Assembly: GCF_963666525.1 (NCBI RefSeq)
Contig: NZ_OY762905.1
Location: forward strand, 682,001-746,000
From: an uncultured Cohaesibacter sp.
Lineage (GTDB): Bacteria; Pseudomonadota; Alphaproteobacteria; Rhizobiales; Cohaesibacteraceae
Direction of reading: 5' to 3'
Length of the DNA: 64,000 bases
In this document: positions 10,089 to 17,582 of the stretch, piece by piece
Layout of the letters: each line of letters begins with the position of its first letter
How positions within the stretch are numbered: position 1 is the first letter of the stretch
Program-made: the position numbers and the translations under genes
Notes under the pieces: generated by a model
Databases searched by the model: none
What the model was told of the DNA's origin: nothing
The model's input: the letters and a program-made list of their open reading frames with translations, nothing else

Positions 10089-12525
10089 GATCTCGCTCAA
10101 CCAGTTGGCACCGCTTGCCACTGACGAGTCGGTGGGCGAAGACGACGGTCTTGTCAACTTCGCGGCTCCTGACGATGAAGACGGGGAAACCGATCCGTTT
10201 GGCCTCCGTCCAACCATGATCGGCTATGCACTACTGGTCGCCAGTGCCATATCTACGTCCGCCAGCTATGGTGCAGACGGATCGGACGGCAATGCTCCGG
10301 TACTGACGCTGACCGCCTCTGATGGCAGCGGCCTGAACGGGACGGCAACCGGCCTGACCGATTCTGCCACGGGTAGAGCCATTCATCTGTTCACGGAGCT
10401 TGATGGCTCCATCACCGGCCGCGTTGCGAACGGCGATGGCACAGCCAACTCATCCGGTGTGATTGCCTTCGTGGTCGGGTTCGACCTTTCAGGCAACATC
10501 GTTCTGGTGCAGTATAGCGCGCTCCATCACCCGGATTCTTCCAACCCGGATGACTTTGTCTCTCTGACAAACATCTTCGTAACGGCAAGCATCACTGATG
10601 GCGATGGTGACTCGGCTTCGTCAACCACCGCCAGCGCTCTTGACATCGTCTTTGAAGATGATGGCCCGGCAGCGATCCAGACAGAAAATGCCTACCTGCT
10701 CAACTCGTCTGGAGCGACCTTCACGGGGGATCTCGATCTCGACGTCAACATTGACGACAATGTCGGTCAGGATCAGCTCGGCTCCATCACCTTCGCATCG
10801 GGCATGAACGGTGCCAACAGTGGCTTCACCTCGGGAGGGGCTCCGATCTACTACACGCTGATCAACGGGTCCCAGACGCTGATCGCCTACACCGGCGCAA
10901 CGGTTCCGACCACAATCGCATCGGCTGGCGTGGTATTCTATGTCACACTCGACACCGACGGAGCTTTGGCATCGGCCAGCGATACCTACAGCGTCACGAT
11001 GGTGGGCACGGTCGATGGTGGCGCAACGGAGATTTCCTTCACGGACGGAGGATATGATCCTGCGGGCGGCAACCTCGACTGGAACGGTTTTGTTCCAACC
11101 GGCGATGTGCTCACGGTTCCGAAGAAGGCAGGAGACCCGCAACCGGTCGACAACAACAGCTCGGATCTGCTGATCACACCGGTAGCAACCAATCCTGCGA
11201 CCCCAAGCTACCCATATTATACGACCATCAACAACACCGCGAACGGCTTTGGCACCGGCGGCGGCGGCGGCGGTCAGAATATCGGCTCTGGCGAAGGCAT
11301 CAGGCTTGATTTCGTCACCGATCTGGTTGGCAATCCTGCCAGTACGGCAGGCGACTACACCACAACAACAAACCAGGATCATATGTATGACGGCCACTAT
11401 GGTGTAAATGGTGCATTTGTTTCCTTCGGTTCCATCGGGACGTCGTCAACAGTTCGCTTCTACACAAAGATTGATGACGACAGCGATCTTCCTGCGGCCC
11501 CAGGAACCTATCCGACTGTTGGCGATGGTGCAAACGAGACCATCATGAGCATCACGGTCAGCCACATGACCAACAGTCTGACAACACCGCCGACTTACAC
11601 CACGATGACATTCTATCGTTCGGGCGGGGATCTGACCGGTGTTCTGATCGGAACCCAGAGTTACGACATCACCTGGAATGGTGATGGCTCGGTTGATGTC
11701 GCCGGCTTGTCTTCTCCGTCGGTCAGCGGCACCTCCTATGGAGACAATGTCTCGATCAATACGGCAAGCAACTACAACAGTCTGGAAGTCCATTATGTTT
11801 CCGGGGACGCGTTCGTGCTGTCCGAATTCGGCGCCACGGCCATTGATCCCGGTGCAGCAGTCGACATCCAGCTGGATCTGAGCCTCACGGATTCCGATGG
11901 CGACATCTTCGATGGAACACTCAATCTGTCCATGTTGCCGCCGGATCCATTGACCACAGCCAATTTCACGACGAGTGCTTCGACCACTTACATCCTCGGC
12001 ACAGAACAGCACGCAATCGGTTCGTATTTCGACGACACGATCACGGGCAATGCCGGAGATAACGTGATTGCTGGCCTCGACGGCATCGACACACTCTTCG
12101 GCTTGGCGGGGGATGATGTCCTTGATGGCGGATATGGCGATGACATCCTCGACGGTGGTCTTGATGATGACCTTCTGATCGGCGGAGCCGGTGAAGACAC
12201 GATGACGGGCGGTGATGGAGCCGATACCTTCGTTATCGATCTTGACAGTCTGGATGCGTCGATTACCGATCTCATCACCGACTACGACAAGGCCGAAGGG
12301 GATATCGTGGATCTGTCTGCGGTACTGGAAGCGCTCGGCACGCCACCAATTGACGCAGCCTCAGCTGACGCCGTGGTCGATCTTGCCTATGACGGCGGCA
12401 GCAATACAACAGCGGTCATCGTCGACTACAATGGTACCGATGTGGAAGTCGCAACGCTGAATGATGCGCATGCGACGATCTCCATCCTCTTCAATGATAC
12501 CGATGCTCCGACGGATGTCTCATAA
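1..12525 (+). CDS. Giant RTX/VCBS-like repeat adhesin, type I secreted (5' end outside window)
   Basis: The reading frame is open from base 1 and ends at TAA 12523-12525, so at least 4174 residues are seen and the N-terminus lies to the left. Bases 1-10088 encode about 18.5 copies of a 180-residue repeat. Each copy holds a short acidic DDDDDG stretch, a VEDGDGD motif and the FEDDGP signature of DUF5801/VCBS-like repeats-in-toxin domains. From 10089 the sequence becomes unique, with another FEDDGP-type domain near 10660 and a domain around 11260-11930. Classical RTX nonapeptides of GGxGxD type follow at about 12040-12230, then the acidic C-terminal tail typical of T1SS substrates. Known family role: calcium-stiffened surface adhesin or biofilm protein exported by an ABC/MFP/TolC system. 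No secretion genes are in the window. The adhesin role is inference; the repeat and RTX architecture is direct. Confidence 0.93.
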   Translation, partial: TLSINAAGTLITGASATGGTVFTISLDPDTGTITQTQIRAVEHDDPADPSEATAPSVLSGVSITLTATVEDGDGDTQSASTDIAAAFTFEDDGPSITRNATAVPTLVTDDSALASGNLDTGAEQTTDSADFSSLFDSVFGADGGKDDDDDGVADSDAVRYQMAISTSASGLVDSLTGEAVTLSINAAGTLITGASATGGTVFTISLDPDTGTITQTQIRAVEHDDPADPSEATAPSVLSGVSITLTATVEDGDGDTQSASTDIAAAFTFEDDGPSITRNATAVPTLVTDDSALASGNLDTGAEQTTDSADFSSLFDSVFGADGGKDDDDDGVADSDAVRYQMAISTSASGLVDSLTGEAVTLSINAAGTLITGASATGGTVFTISLDPDTGTITQTQIRAVEHDDPADPSEATAPSVLSGVSITLTATVEDGDGDTQSASTDIAAAFTFEDDGPSITRNATAVPTLVTDDSALASGNLDTGAEQTTDSADFSSLFDSVFGADGGKDDDDDGVADSDAVRYQMAISTSASGLVDSLTGEAVTLSINAAGTLITGASATGGTVFTISLDPDTGTITQTQIRAVEHDDPADPSEATAPSVLSGVSITLTATVEDGDGDTQSASTDIAAAFTFEDDGPSITRNATAVPTLVTDDSALASGNLDTGAEQTTDSADFSSLFDSVFGADGGKDDDDDGVADSDAVRYQMAISTSASGLVDSLTGEAVTLSINAAGTLITGASATGGTVFTISLDPDTGTITQTQIRAVEHDDPADPSEATAPSVLSGVSITLTATVEDGDGDTQSASTDIAAAFTFEDDGPSITRNATAVPTLVTDDSALASGNLDTGAEQTTDSADFSSLFDSVFGADGGKDDDDDGVADSDAVRYQMAISTSASGLVDSLTGEAVTLSINAAGTLITGASATGGTVFTISLDPDTGTITQTQIRAVEHDDPADPSEATAPSVLSGVSITLTATVEDGDGDTQSASTDIAAAFTFEDDGPSITRNATAVPTLVTDDSALASGNLDTGAEQTTDSADFSSLFDSVFGADGGKDDDDDGVADSDAVRYQMAISTSASGLVDSLTGEAVTLSINAAGTLITGASATGGTVFTISLDPDTGTITQTQIRAVEHDDPADPSEATAPSVLSGVSITLTATVEDGDGDTQSASTDIAAAFTFEDDGPSITRNATAVPTLVTDDSALASGNLDTGAEQTTDSADFSSLFDSVFGADGGKDDDDDGVADSDAVRYQMAISTSASGLVDSLTGEAVTLSINAAGTLITGASATGGTVFTISLDPDTGTITQTQIRAVEHDDPADPSEATAPSVLSGVSITLTATVEDGDGDTQSASTDIAAAFTFEDDGPSITRNATAVPTLVTDDSALASGNLDTGAEQTTDSADFSSLFDSVFGADGGKDDDDDGVADSDAVRYQMAISTSASGLVDSLTGEAVTLSINAAGTLITGASATGGTVFTISLDPDTGTITQTQIRAVEHDDPADPSEATAPSVLSGVSITLTATVEDGDGDTQSASTDIAAAFTFEDDGPSITRNATAVPTLVTDDSALASGNLDTGAEQTTDSADFSSLFDSVFGADGGKDDDDDGVADSDAVRYQMAISTSASGLVDSLTGEAVTLSINAAGTLITGASATGGTVFTISLDPDTGTITQTQIRAVEHDDPADPSEATAPSVLSGVSITLTATVEDGDGDTQSASTDIAAAFTFEDDGPSITRNATAVPTLVTDDSALASGNLDTGAEQTTDSADFSSLFDSVFGADGGKDDDDDGVADSDAVRYQMAISTSASGLVDSLTGEAVTLSINAAGTLITGASATGGTVFTISLDPDTGTITQTQIRAVEHDDPADPSEATAPSVLSGVSITLTATVEDGDGDTQSASTDIAAAFTFEDDGPSITRNATAVPTLVTDDSALASGNLDTGAEQTTDSADFSSLFDSVFGADGGKDDDDDGVADSDAVRYQMAISTSASGLVDSLTGEAVTLSINAAGTLITGASATGGTVFTISLDPDTGTITQTQIRAVEHDDPADPSEATAPSVLSGVSITLTATVEDGDGDTQSASTDIAAAFTFEDDGPSITRNATAVPTLVTDDSALASGNLDTGAEQTTDSADFSSLFDSVFGADGGKDDDDDGVADSDAVRYQMAISTSASGLVDSLTGEAVTLSINAAGTLITGASATGGTVFTISLDPDTGTITQTQIRAVEHDDPADPSEATAPSVLSGVSITLTATVEDGDGDTQSASTDIAAAFTFEDDGPSITRNATAVPTLVTDDSALASGNLDTGAEQTTDSADFSSLFDSVFGADGGKDDDDDGVADSDAVRYQMAISTSASGLVDSLTGEAVTLSINAAGTLITGASATGGTVFTISLDPDTGTITQTQIRAVEHDDPADPSEAAAPSVLSGVSITLTATVEDGDGDTQSASTDIAAAFTFEDDGPSITRNATAVPTLVTDDSALASGNLDTGAEQTTDSADFSSLFDSVFGADGGKDDDDDGVADSDAVRYQMAISTSASGLVDSLTGEAVTLSINAAGTLITGASATGGTVFTISLDPDTGTITQTQIRAVEHDDPADPSEATAPSVLSGVSITLTATVEDGDGDTQSASTDIAAAFTFEDDGPSITRNATAVPTLVTDDSALASGNLDTGAEQTTDSADFSSLFDSVFGADGGKDDDDDGVADSDAVRYQMAISTSASGLVDSLTGEAVTLSINAAGTLITGASATGGTVFTISLDPDTGTITQTQIRAVEHDDPADPSEAAAPSVLSGVSITLTATVEDGDGDTQSASTDIAAAFTFEDDGPSITRNATAVPTLVTDDSALASGNLDTGAEQTTDSADFSSLFDSVFGADGGKDDDDDGVADSDAVRYQMAISTSASGLVDSLTGEAVTLSINAAGTLITGASATGGTVFTISLDPDTGTITQTQIRAVEHDDPADPSEATAPSVLSGVSITLTATVETAADPSEATAPSVLSGVSITLTATVEDGDGDTQSASTDIAAAFTFEDDGPSITRNATAVPTLVTDDSALASGNLDTGAEQTTDSADFSSLFDSVFGADGGKDDDDDGVADSDAVRYQMAISTSASGLVDSLTGEAVTLSINAAGTLITGASATGGTVFTISLDPDTGTITQTQIRAVEHDDPADPSEATAPSVLSGVSITLTATVEDGDGDTQSASTDIAAAFTFEDDGPSITRNATAVPTLVTDDSALASGNLDTGAEQTTDSADFSSLFDSVFGADGGKDDDDDGVADSDAVRYQMAISTSASGLVDSLTGEAVTLSINAAGTLITGASATGGTVFTISLDPDTGTITQTQIRAVEHDDPADPSEATAPSVLSGVSITLTATVEDGDGDTQSASTDIAAAFTFEDDGPSITISLNQLAPLATDESVGEDDGLVNFAAPDDEDGETDPFGLRPTMIGYALLVASAISTSASYGADGSDGNAPVLTLTASDGSGLNGTATGLTDSATGRAIHLFTELDGSITGRVANGDGTANSSGVIAFVVGFDLSGNIVLVQYSALHHPDSSNPDDFVSLTNIFVTASITDGDGDSASSTTASALDIVFEDDGPAAIQTENAYLLNSSGATFTGDLDLDVNIDDNVGQDQLGSITFASGMNGANSGFTSGGAPIYYTLINGSQTLIAYTGATVPTTIASAGVVFYVTLDTDGALASASDTYSVTMVGTVDGGATEISFTDGGYDPAGGNLDWNGFVPTGDVLTVPKKAGDPQPVDNNSSDLLITPVATNPATPSYPYYTTINNTANGFGTGGGGGGQNIGSGEGIRLDFVTDLVGNPASTAGDYTTTTNQDHMYDGHYGVNGAFVSFGSIGTSSTVRFYTKIDDDSDLPAAPGTYPTVGDGANETIMSITVSHMTNSLTTPPTYTTMTFYRSGGDLTGVLIGTQSYDITWNGDGSVDVAGLSSPSVSGTSYGDNVSINTASNYNSLEVHYVSGDAFVLSEFGATAIDPGAAVDIQLDLSLTDSDGDIFDGTLNLSMLPPDPLTTANFTTSASTTYILGTEQHAIGSYFDDTITGNAGDNVIAGLDGIDTLFGLAGDDVLDGGYGDDILDGGLDDDLLIGGAGEDTMTGGDGADTFVIDLDSLDASITDLITDYDKAEGDIVDLSAVLEALGTPPIDAASADAVVDLAYDGGSNTTAVIVDYNGTDVEVATLNDAHATISILFNDTDAPTDVS
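8851..8928 (+). repeat. 78-bp in-frame partial duplication inside the repeat array
   Basis: Bases 8856-8928 duplicate 8778-8850 exactly (73 bases). With five junction bases they form a 78-base, 26-codon insertion that keeps the frame open. It shifts the 540-base register for the last two copies. The junction gives the residues VETAADPSEA where other copies read VEDGDGD. It is the only length change in the array. Confidence 0.95.
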
Positions 12526-12560
12526 CTCCGCCAGCATCACCAAGGCCAAATAGGTGAGAA

Positions 12561-12592
12561 CGGGGAGGTTCCTGACATCAGAAGCCTCCCCG
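12561..12592 (+). terminator. Hairpin after the adhesin gene
   Basis: CGGGGAGG (12561-12568) pairs perfectly with CCTCCCCG (12585-12592) across a 16-base loop, 36 bases after the stop codon. No T-run follows, so it may be a weak terminator or an mRNA 3' end stabiliser. Confidence 0.5.
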
Positions 12593-12732
12593 ATGCTGCA
12601 TCTAAGGGCCGCCACACCATTGGACATCTCCCCGGGGTCGCCCCATGGCATGGATCACCTGGCCGAAGCCAGGCACATTCCGCTTGAAATCCATTACTCA
12701 CCATCACCAAAACACCACGTATTCTTCCGTAT

Positions 12733-12771
12733 TTGACAGGTTGGTACAGCTATGTGATTAATCGATTAATC
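12733..12771 (+). promoter_or_regulatory. Promoter with perfect LacI-type operator upstream of the FAD oxidoreductase
   Basis: TTGACA at 12733-12738 is a consensus -35 box. The 16-base perfect palindrome GATTAATCGATTAATC (12756-12771) begins 17 bases later and covers the expected -10 region. It has the central CG typical of LacI-family operators. A near-identical site at 19378-19393 precedes the TRAP operon, and a LacI-family gene lies between the two, so this is the likely operator of that regulator (inference). Confidence 0.75.
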
Positions 12772-12814
12772 TAACAACATGAACCAGTGTTGGAATTGAA
12801 TGTTAGGAGCCTCC

Positions 12815-14920
12815 ATGCCTGATCGGACATCCGCAACTGCCTCCCCCCTTACCCCACAGGTCCTTCAGGCACTGACCCGCATACCGATGCCGCGCGGCTA
12901 CAAAACCGGAAAGGCAGACCGCGTCGAAGATATTGATGGCTATAGAATGGCGATCTTCCGCTGTCAGTCGCTGGTACTGGGATCCGGAGCCGCTGGCCTG
13001 CGCACCGCCTGCGAGCTGAAGCGCCGCGACCGCGATGTCATGGTGGCGACCGGTGGCATGTATATGGGCACATCGGCCTGCTCGGGCTCCGACAAGCAGA
13101 CCATCCACACCGCCTCCACGAGCCGCAATGGCGACAATTTCGAACAGCTCGCAAAGGATCTGGCCGCAGGAGGCTGCATGGACGAAGACATTGCCTATGT
13201 GGAGGCAGTCGGGTCCATCAATGCCATGGCCGGGCTGCAATATATGGGGCTGGATCTGCCCGAGGATCAGTTCGGTGCAATCCTGCGCTACCAGACAGAC
13301 CATGACGACTATGGCCGCGCAACAAGCTGCGGGCCGCGAACATCCCGCCTGATGGTCAAGGTGCTTCTGGAAGAAGCCATTCGCCTCGACATCCCGTTCC
13401 TGACCAGCTCAACAGGGCTCAGAATTCTCACTGCAGGAACAGCCGGGAACAGGCACATCACCGGCCTTGTGGTCGCCAACAAAGACTTTGAGCACAACCC
13501 CTTCGGACTTGCAGTGATCGAATGTGACGAGCTGGTGATTGCATCCGGCGCACCGGGCGAGATGTATCGCGACAGCGTTTATCCCAAGAAGTGCTTCGGC
13601 TCTCTGGGCATGGCCCTTGAAGCCGGGATTGCGCTTTCCAACCTCACCGAGAGCCAGTTCGGCATCGGCTCCCCGAGGGAAACCTTTCCGTGGAACCTGT
13701 CTGGCACCTATGTTCAGGTCATGCCCCATGTCTTTTCCCGCGATGCAGACGGACGCGAGCATAACTTCCTTTCCGATTACTATCGCACCACGCGGGAAAT
13801 GGTCTCCAACGTCTTTCGCAAAGGCTATCAATGGCCGTTTCATGCAGGCCGGATGATGGACTTCGGCTCATCGCTGGTGGACATTGCCGTCCATCTGGAA
13901 ATCAAGAAAGGCCGTGAGGTCTTTCTCGATTTCCTGCGCAACCCGTTGCCGGTGGAAGGGGGGGCACCATTCAGCCTTGATGATCTGGATGACGATGTCC
14001 GGGCCTATCTGGAGAATAACGACGCGTTGGCAGACTTGCCCATAGATCGACTGACGAGAATGAACCCTCTGGCGAACGAGCTTTACCGCATGAACGGCAT
14101 CGATCTGAGACACGAGCAACTCAGGATGGCCATCAACAACCAGCATATGAACGGCGGGATCGACATCGACCGTTGGGGCGCAACCAATCTTGATGGCGTC
14201 TACGCGGTTGGAGAGGCAGCAAGCAGCCACGGGGTCACCCGACCAGGTGGGTCGGCTCTGAACGCGGGTCAGGTGTTTGGCCTGCGGATCGCCAAACATG
14301 TGGCATACAGGGGCAGGTCTCATGCAGGCAGCATTGATCTTTCAGCTGTCTCTGCCTTGTTCAGGGAACTGGAACAGGCAAAGGCTGGCTCCTTGTCCAT
14401 CGCGGCTGTGAAACTGACCATTCAGGCCCGGATGAGCGACAGCGCCGGCTTTGTGGTTGATGGCGTTGATGTGAAGGCAGCCTATGGCGAAGCGCTGGGC
14501 CTCATTGAAGCCATCCAGAGATCCGGCCTCCAGCTCAGAAGCGATAGAAGGGTGGCGGACTATTTCATCTGGAAGCAATTGGCCCTCACCTCGGCGGCGG
14601 TTCTTGCTGCCCTTGATCACTATATCGCCAATGGTGGCGGCAGCCGCGGCGCAAGGGTCATCCGGGATCCGTCATCTCCCCTTGTCCCACAGATCAGCTC
14701 AGGAGCCCTCTCGGACTTCGCCTACCGCGAAGAACAGGAATGCGACAAGAACAGAAAGATCATTGTGACCTACGATGGAACGGCGCTTTCCTGCCGTGAA
14801 CGCCCGATCCGCGTGCGCGACTCCAGCCCCGTCTATTTCGAGAAGGGATGGGGCGCCTTCCTCAGGGAAGAAATATTCGAAACCGGGGACAGCGACAGAC
14901 AAATCGGCCCCACCCTCTGA
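12815..14920 (+). CDS. FAD-dependent oxidoreductase, succinate dehydrogenase/fumarate reductase flavoprotein family
   Basis: The protein has about 701 residues. The ATG at 12815 is preceded by AGGAG at 12805-12809, a better start than the in-frame ATG at 12800. A Rossmann FAD-binding motif GSGAAG lies near residues 56-61, followed by a TGG and a SACSGSDK segment. The C-terminal half has NQHMNGGI, a GEAASSHG segment and GGSALNAGQ, the typical second FAD-contact region of fumarate reductase and L-aspartate oxidase flavoproteins. It lacks a recognisable signal peptide, so it is probably cytoplasmic. It stands alone under a LacI-type operator, converges with the LacI gene (6 bases between stop codons) and shares its operator sequence with the TRAP transporter. 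I infer that it oxidises the TRAP substrate or a derivative. The substrate cannot be named from sequence. Confidence 0.85.
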   Translation: MPDRTSATASPLTPQVLQALTRIPMPRGYKTGKADRVEDIDGYRMAIFRCQSLVLGSGAAGLRTACELKRRDRDVMVATGGMYMGTSACSGSDKQTIHTASTSRNGDNFEQLAKDLAAGGCMDEDIAYVEAVGSINAMAGLQYMGLDLPEDQFGAILRYQTDHDDYGRATSCGPRTSRLMVKVLLEEAIRLDIPFLTSSTGLRILTAGTAGNRHITGLVVANKDFEHNPFGLAVIECDELVIASGAPGEMYRDSVYPKKCFGSLGMALEAGIALSNLTESQFGIGSPRETFPWNLSGTYVQVMPHVFSRDADGREHNFLSDYYRTTREMVSNVFRKGYQWPFHAGRMMDFGSSLVDIAVHLEIKKGREVFLDFLRNPLPVEGGAPFSLDDLDDDVRAYLENNDALADLPIDRLTRMNPLANELYRMNGIDLRHEQLRMAINNQHMNGGIDIDRWGATNLDGVYAVGEAASSHGVTRPGGSALNAGQVFGLRIAKHVAYRGRSHAGSIDLSAVSALFRELEQAKAGSLSIAAVKLTIQARMSDSAGFVVDGVDVKAAYGEALGLIEAIQRSGLQLRSDRRVADYFIWKQLALTSAAVLAALDHYIANGGGSRGARVIRDPSSPLVPQISSGALSDFAYREEQECDKNRKIIVTYDGTALSCRERPIRVRDSSPVYFEKGWGAFLREEIFETGDSDRQIGPTL

Positions 14921-14926
14921 CACCGG

Positions 14927-15952
14927 CTAGCCAGCAACAGAAAACGTGGATTTCCGTTCGATCAGCTTTGGTTCAAGACGAACGGTACGGTGCTTGCCCG
15001 TGTCCCCGTTGATCCGCGAAATGATGAGCTCTGCCGCAATTTTGCCGACGGAACGGGAGTAGGTCTCGACGCTCGTCAGCGGAGGGTTCCAGATGCCAGC
15101 CTCCGGCAGATTGTCACACCCGATCAGCGAGAGGTCCTCACCAATCACTCGCCCCCTTGAAAGAAAGCCTGCGGTGGCCCCCATGGCAACGATGTCATTG
15201 TGGCAGAAAACGGCTGTAAAGGGCGCGTCTGTTTCGGCCAGATCAACAGCCGCTTCCCGACCGAAATTGCGACTTTGCGGCCCCTGCTTGACGACAATGG
15301 AGTGATCAGGAATATCCGCCTTGCGCAGCGTATCCACGAACCCCTTGACGCGCAATCGGCCCGTAGAGGAGCTTTCCAGCCCACCGATCACGGCGAACTG
15401 CGAATGGGCATCCTTGAGAAACTGTTTTGCTGCCAGTTCGCCACAGCGATAGTCATCGATGCCTACAAAATCAAAATCCGCATTCGCGATTTCACGGACA
15501 AAGGTGACAACCGGTATTTCATGCGCGAACGTCCGCTCCAGATCATCCACTTCCGTGTTGGCGCTTGGCGAGACGATGATACCGGCCACCCCGTGTGCAA
15601 TGACTTCGGCGAGCAGAGTGGACTGGCGCTCCTTGTCTTCACCGATATTGGCAATGATCGGCAAATATCCCTCATTGGACAGGGCCGCCTCGAAGCTTGC
15701 CGAGAATTCGCCATAGAACGGGTTGGCTATGTCCTGAACGAGAACGCCCACCAGACGAGACCGGCCCGTGCGCAGCTTGGCTGCGGTGTAATCGCGCACA
15801 AACCCCAGCTCTTCCATTGCCTGTTTCACCTTGACACGGGTCGTTTCAGACACCCGCCCGGTACCATTCATGGTATTGGAAACAGTAGCGGTGGAAACAC
15901 CCGCCCGCTTTGCAATATCCGAGACTGTCACCTTCTGGCGATTCTTTGCCAT
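14927..15952 (-). CDS. LacI-family transcriptional regulator
   Basis: The protein has 341 residues. The N-terminal helix-turn-helix reads VTVSDIAKRAGVSTATVSN (about residues 8-26) with a hinge helix through AAKLRTGRS, then a periplasmic-binding-protein-like effector domain (VGVLVQDIANPFYG; GCDNLPEAG near residue 275). It has full family length. It sits downstream of the TRAP genes on the same strand, separated by about 316 bases with a terminator-like hairpin, so it probably has its own promoter. The two palindromes at 12756 and 19378 flank its locus, and it is the best candidate to bind them. The effector is probably the transported substrate (inference). Confidence 0.92.
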   Translation of the reverse strand: MAKNRQKVTVSDIAKRAGVSTATVSNTMNGTGRVSETTRVKVKQAMEELGFVRDYTAAKLRTGRSRLVGVLVQDIANPFYGEFSASFEAALSNEGYLPIIANIGEDKERQSTLLAEVIAHGVAGIIVSPSANTEVDDLERTFAHEIPVVTFVREIANADFDFVGIDDYRCGELAAKQFLKDAHSQFAVIGGLESSSTGRLRVKGFVDTLRKADIPDHSIVVKQGPQSRNFGREAAVDLAETDAPFTAVFCHNDIVAMGATAGFLSRGRVIGEDLSLIGCDNLPEAGIWNPPLTSVETYSRSVGKIAAELIISRINGDTGKHRTVRLEPKLIERKSTFSVAG

Positions 15953-16268
15953 GCTCTTCCTGCGTATTCAAAAGCCAATGCTGCCGGATCAGACAGGATC
16001 CGAACCTCAAGTCTCCACCAAATCCTCAAAGAGTCCATCGGTATATTGAGTGCTCTCAAAATTTCCTCCGACAGGCAAGTAGTTTCTTTTGAACAAAATC
16101 GGAAAGACAGGCATCCGTTCCTGTCTTCCCGTCTTTCGGGGACCGTTGGAGCAATCAGCGATAACCCTTCCTCTCACGACCATAGGAAAACCCGGTTTCC
16201 AAGAAGGCAAGGCATGTCAGACAGAGGCTCAGCGCGCCAGACGGGGCCCATCCGGCGCGATGCAGCAA
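15953..16268. other. Spacer between the LacI and TRAP large-permease genes
   Basis: No coding frame here is supported. The stretch holds the upstream region of the LacI gene and a hairpin at 16101-16129 that could end TRAP transcription. I see no copy of the GATTAATC palindrome, so there is no sequence sign of autoregulation through that motif. Confidence 0.6.
16095..16129 (-). terminator. Likely terminator of the TRAP operon
   Basis: On the minus strand, GGAAGACAGG and CCTGTCTTTCC pair with one bulged base and are followed by ATTTTG. It lies about 140 bases after the TRAP large-permease stop codon. Confidence 0.5.
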
Positions 16269-17576
16269 TCAGTTGATCAGTCCGAACATTCTGGGCAGGA
16301 AAAGGCTCAGCCATGGGACATAGGTGATGAACATCAGCGTGACGATCAGCACAGCACAAAAAGGCAGGATCGCGCGGATCACGCTTTCTATTTTCGCACC
16401 ACTGACACTGCAGCCAACGAACAGGGCCGTGCCGACCGGTGGCGTTGCGATCCCGATGCACAGGTTGAAAACGATCATCATGGCAAAGTGGATCGGATGC
16501 ATACCGAGCTGGACCGCAATCGGCATGAAAATCGGCGTGAAGATCAGCAGCGCAGGCGTCAGGTCCATGAACATCCCGATAATCAGCAGTATGATGTTCA
16601 TCATGATGAAAATGATGATCGGATTGTCGGAGACCGACAGCATCCAGTCGCTGATCATGCCCGGCAGTCCGGTGAAGGCCATGGCCCATGACATGATCGA
16701 GGACGCTCCAACAAGGAACAGCATGATCCCGGTGATTTCCGCCGTCTCCTTGCAGATGGTCCACATGTCTGACATAGAAAGCGACCGATAGCAAAGAGAG
16801 AGGCCGAAGGAATAGAGGACCGCGATACACGCCCCTTCCGTTGCCGTGAAGACACCACCGATGATTCCGCCGATCACCACGACAATGAGGCCAAGGCTCG
16901 GAATGGCCTGCCAGACCACCTGCAGGGCGACCTGCACGCTCGGGCAGCTGTCGGCCTGATTGCCATAGCCACGCTTTCGAGCGATGACATAGGCAACGAC
17001 CATGCAACTGAGGCCCATCAGAATGCCTGGAATGTAACCCGCAACGAACAGGGCAGCCACCGAGGTGCCACCGCTGACGACCGAGAACACGATAAGCGAG
17101 TTGCTCGGCGGGATCAGCAGACCTGAGGGGCACGAGGCGACATTCACCGCCGTCGCAAAGGACTTGTCATAACCGTCCTTCTCGAACTCCGGGGCAACGG
17201 TCTTGCCGACGGCCGCCGCCGCTGCCACCGCCGAGCCTGAAACAGCCCCAAACAGCATGTTCGACAGAATGTTGACATGGGCGATGGAGCCCGGCATGCG
17301 CCCAACCATGAGCTTGGCGAAATTGACCAGTCTTGCGGCAATACCGCCGGAATTCATGATGTTACCGGCCAATACGAAAAACGGGATCGCAAGCAGACTG
17401 AAGCTGTCCACGCCAGTCACGAGCTTCTGCCCTGCAGTGACACTCGCCACCTGCACTGGCAGCACCATGAACATCACTAGCAGCGAAGACAGGGCAATGG
17501 CCACGGCAATGGGGACGCTGAGCGCGATCATCAAGGAAAACAGACAAAGGAGCCAGGCTCCGACAGAGATATCCAT
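16269..17576 (-). CDS. TRAP transporter large permease (DctM-like)
   Basis: The protein has 435 residues, normal DctM length. Sequence shows many hydrophobic helices, the family-typical LLIPPSNSLIVFSVVSGG segment and a late PPVGTALFVG segment. DctM subunits carry the substrate through the inner membrane, driven by a sodium or proton gradient. The gene starts 6 bases after the DctQ stop, within a DctP-DctQ-DctM operon. The substrate class is not readable from the sequence; most relatives move C4-dicarboxylates, sugar acids or other carboxylates. Confidence 0.93.
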   Translation of the reverse strand: MDISVGAWLLCLFSLMIALSVPIAVAIALSSLLVMFMVLPVQVASVTAGQKLVTGVDSFSLLAIPFFVLAGNIMNSGGIAARLVNFAKLMVGRMPGSIAHVNILSNMLFGAVSGSAVAAAAAVGKTVAPEFEKDGYDKSFATAVNVASCPSGLLIPPSNSLIVFSVVSGGTSVAALFVAGYIPGILMGLSCMVVAYVIARKRGYGNQADSCPSVQVALQVVWQAIPSLGLIVVVIGGIIGGVFTATEGACIAVLYSFGLSLCYRSLSMSDMWTICKETAEITGIMLFLVGASSIMSWAMAFTGLPGMISDWMLSVSDNPIIIFIMMNIILLIIGMFMDLTPALLIFTPIFMPIAVQLGMHPIHFAMMIVFNLCIGIATPPVGTALFVGCSVSGAKIESVIRAILPFCAVLIVTLMFITYVPWLSLFLPRMFGLIN

Positions 17577-17582
17577 GGCCGC

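Noticed and set aside
193-10219. Many 142-164-codon frames on both strands repeated every 540 bases
   Set aside because: They are out-of-frame or antisense shadows of the adhesin repeats, created by the GC-rich repetitive DNA. None has its own ribosome site or domain.
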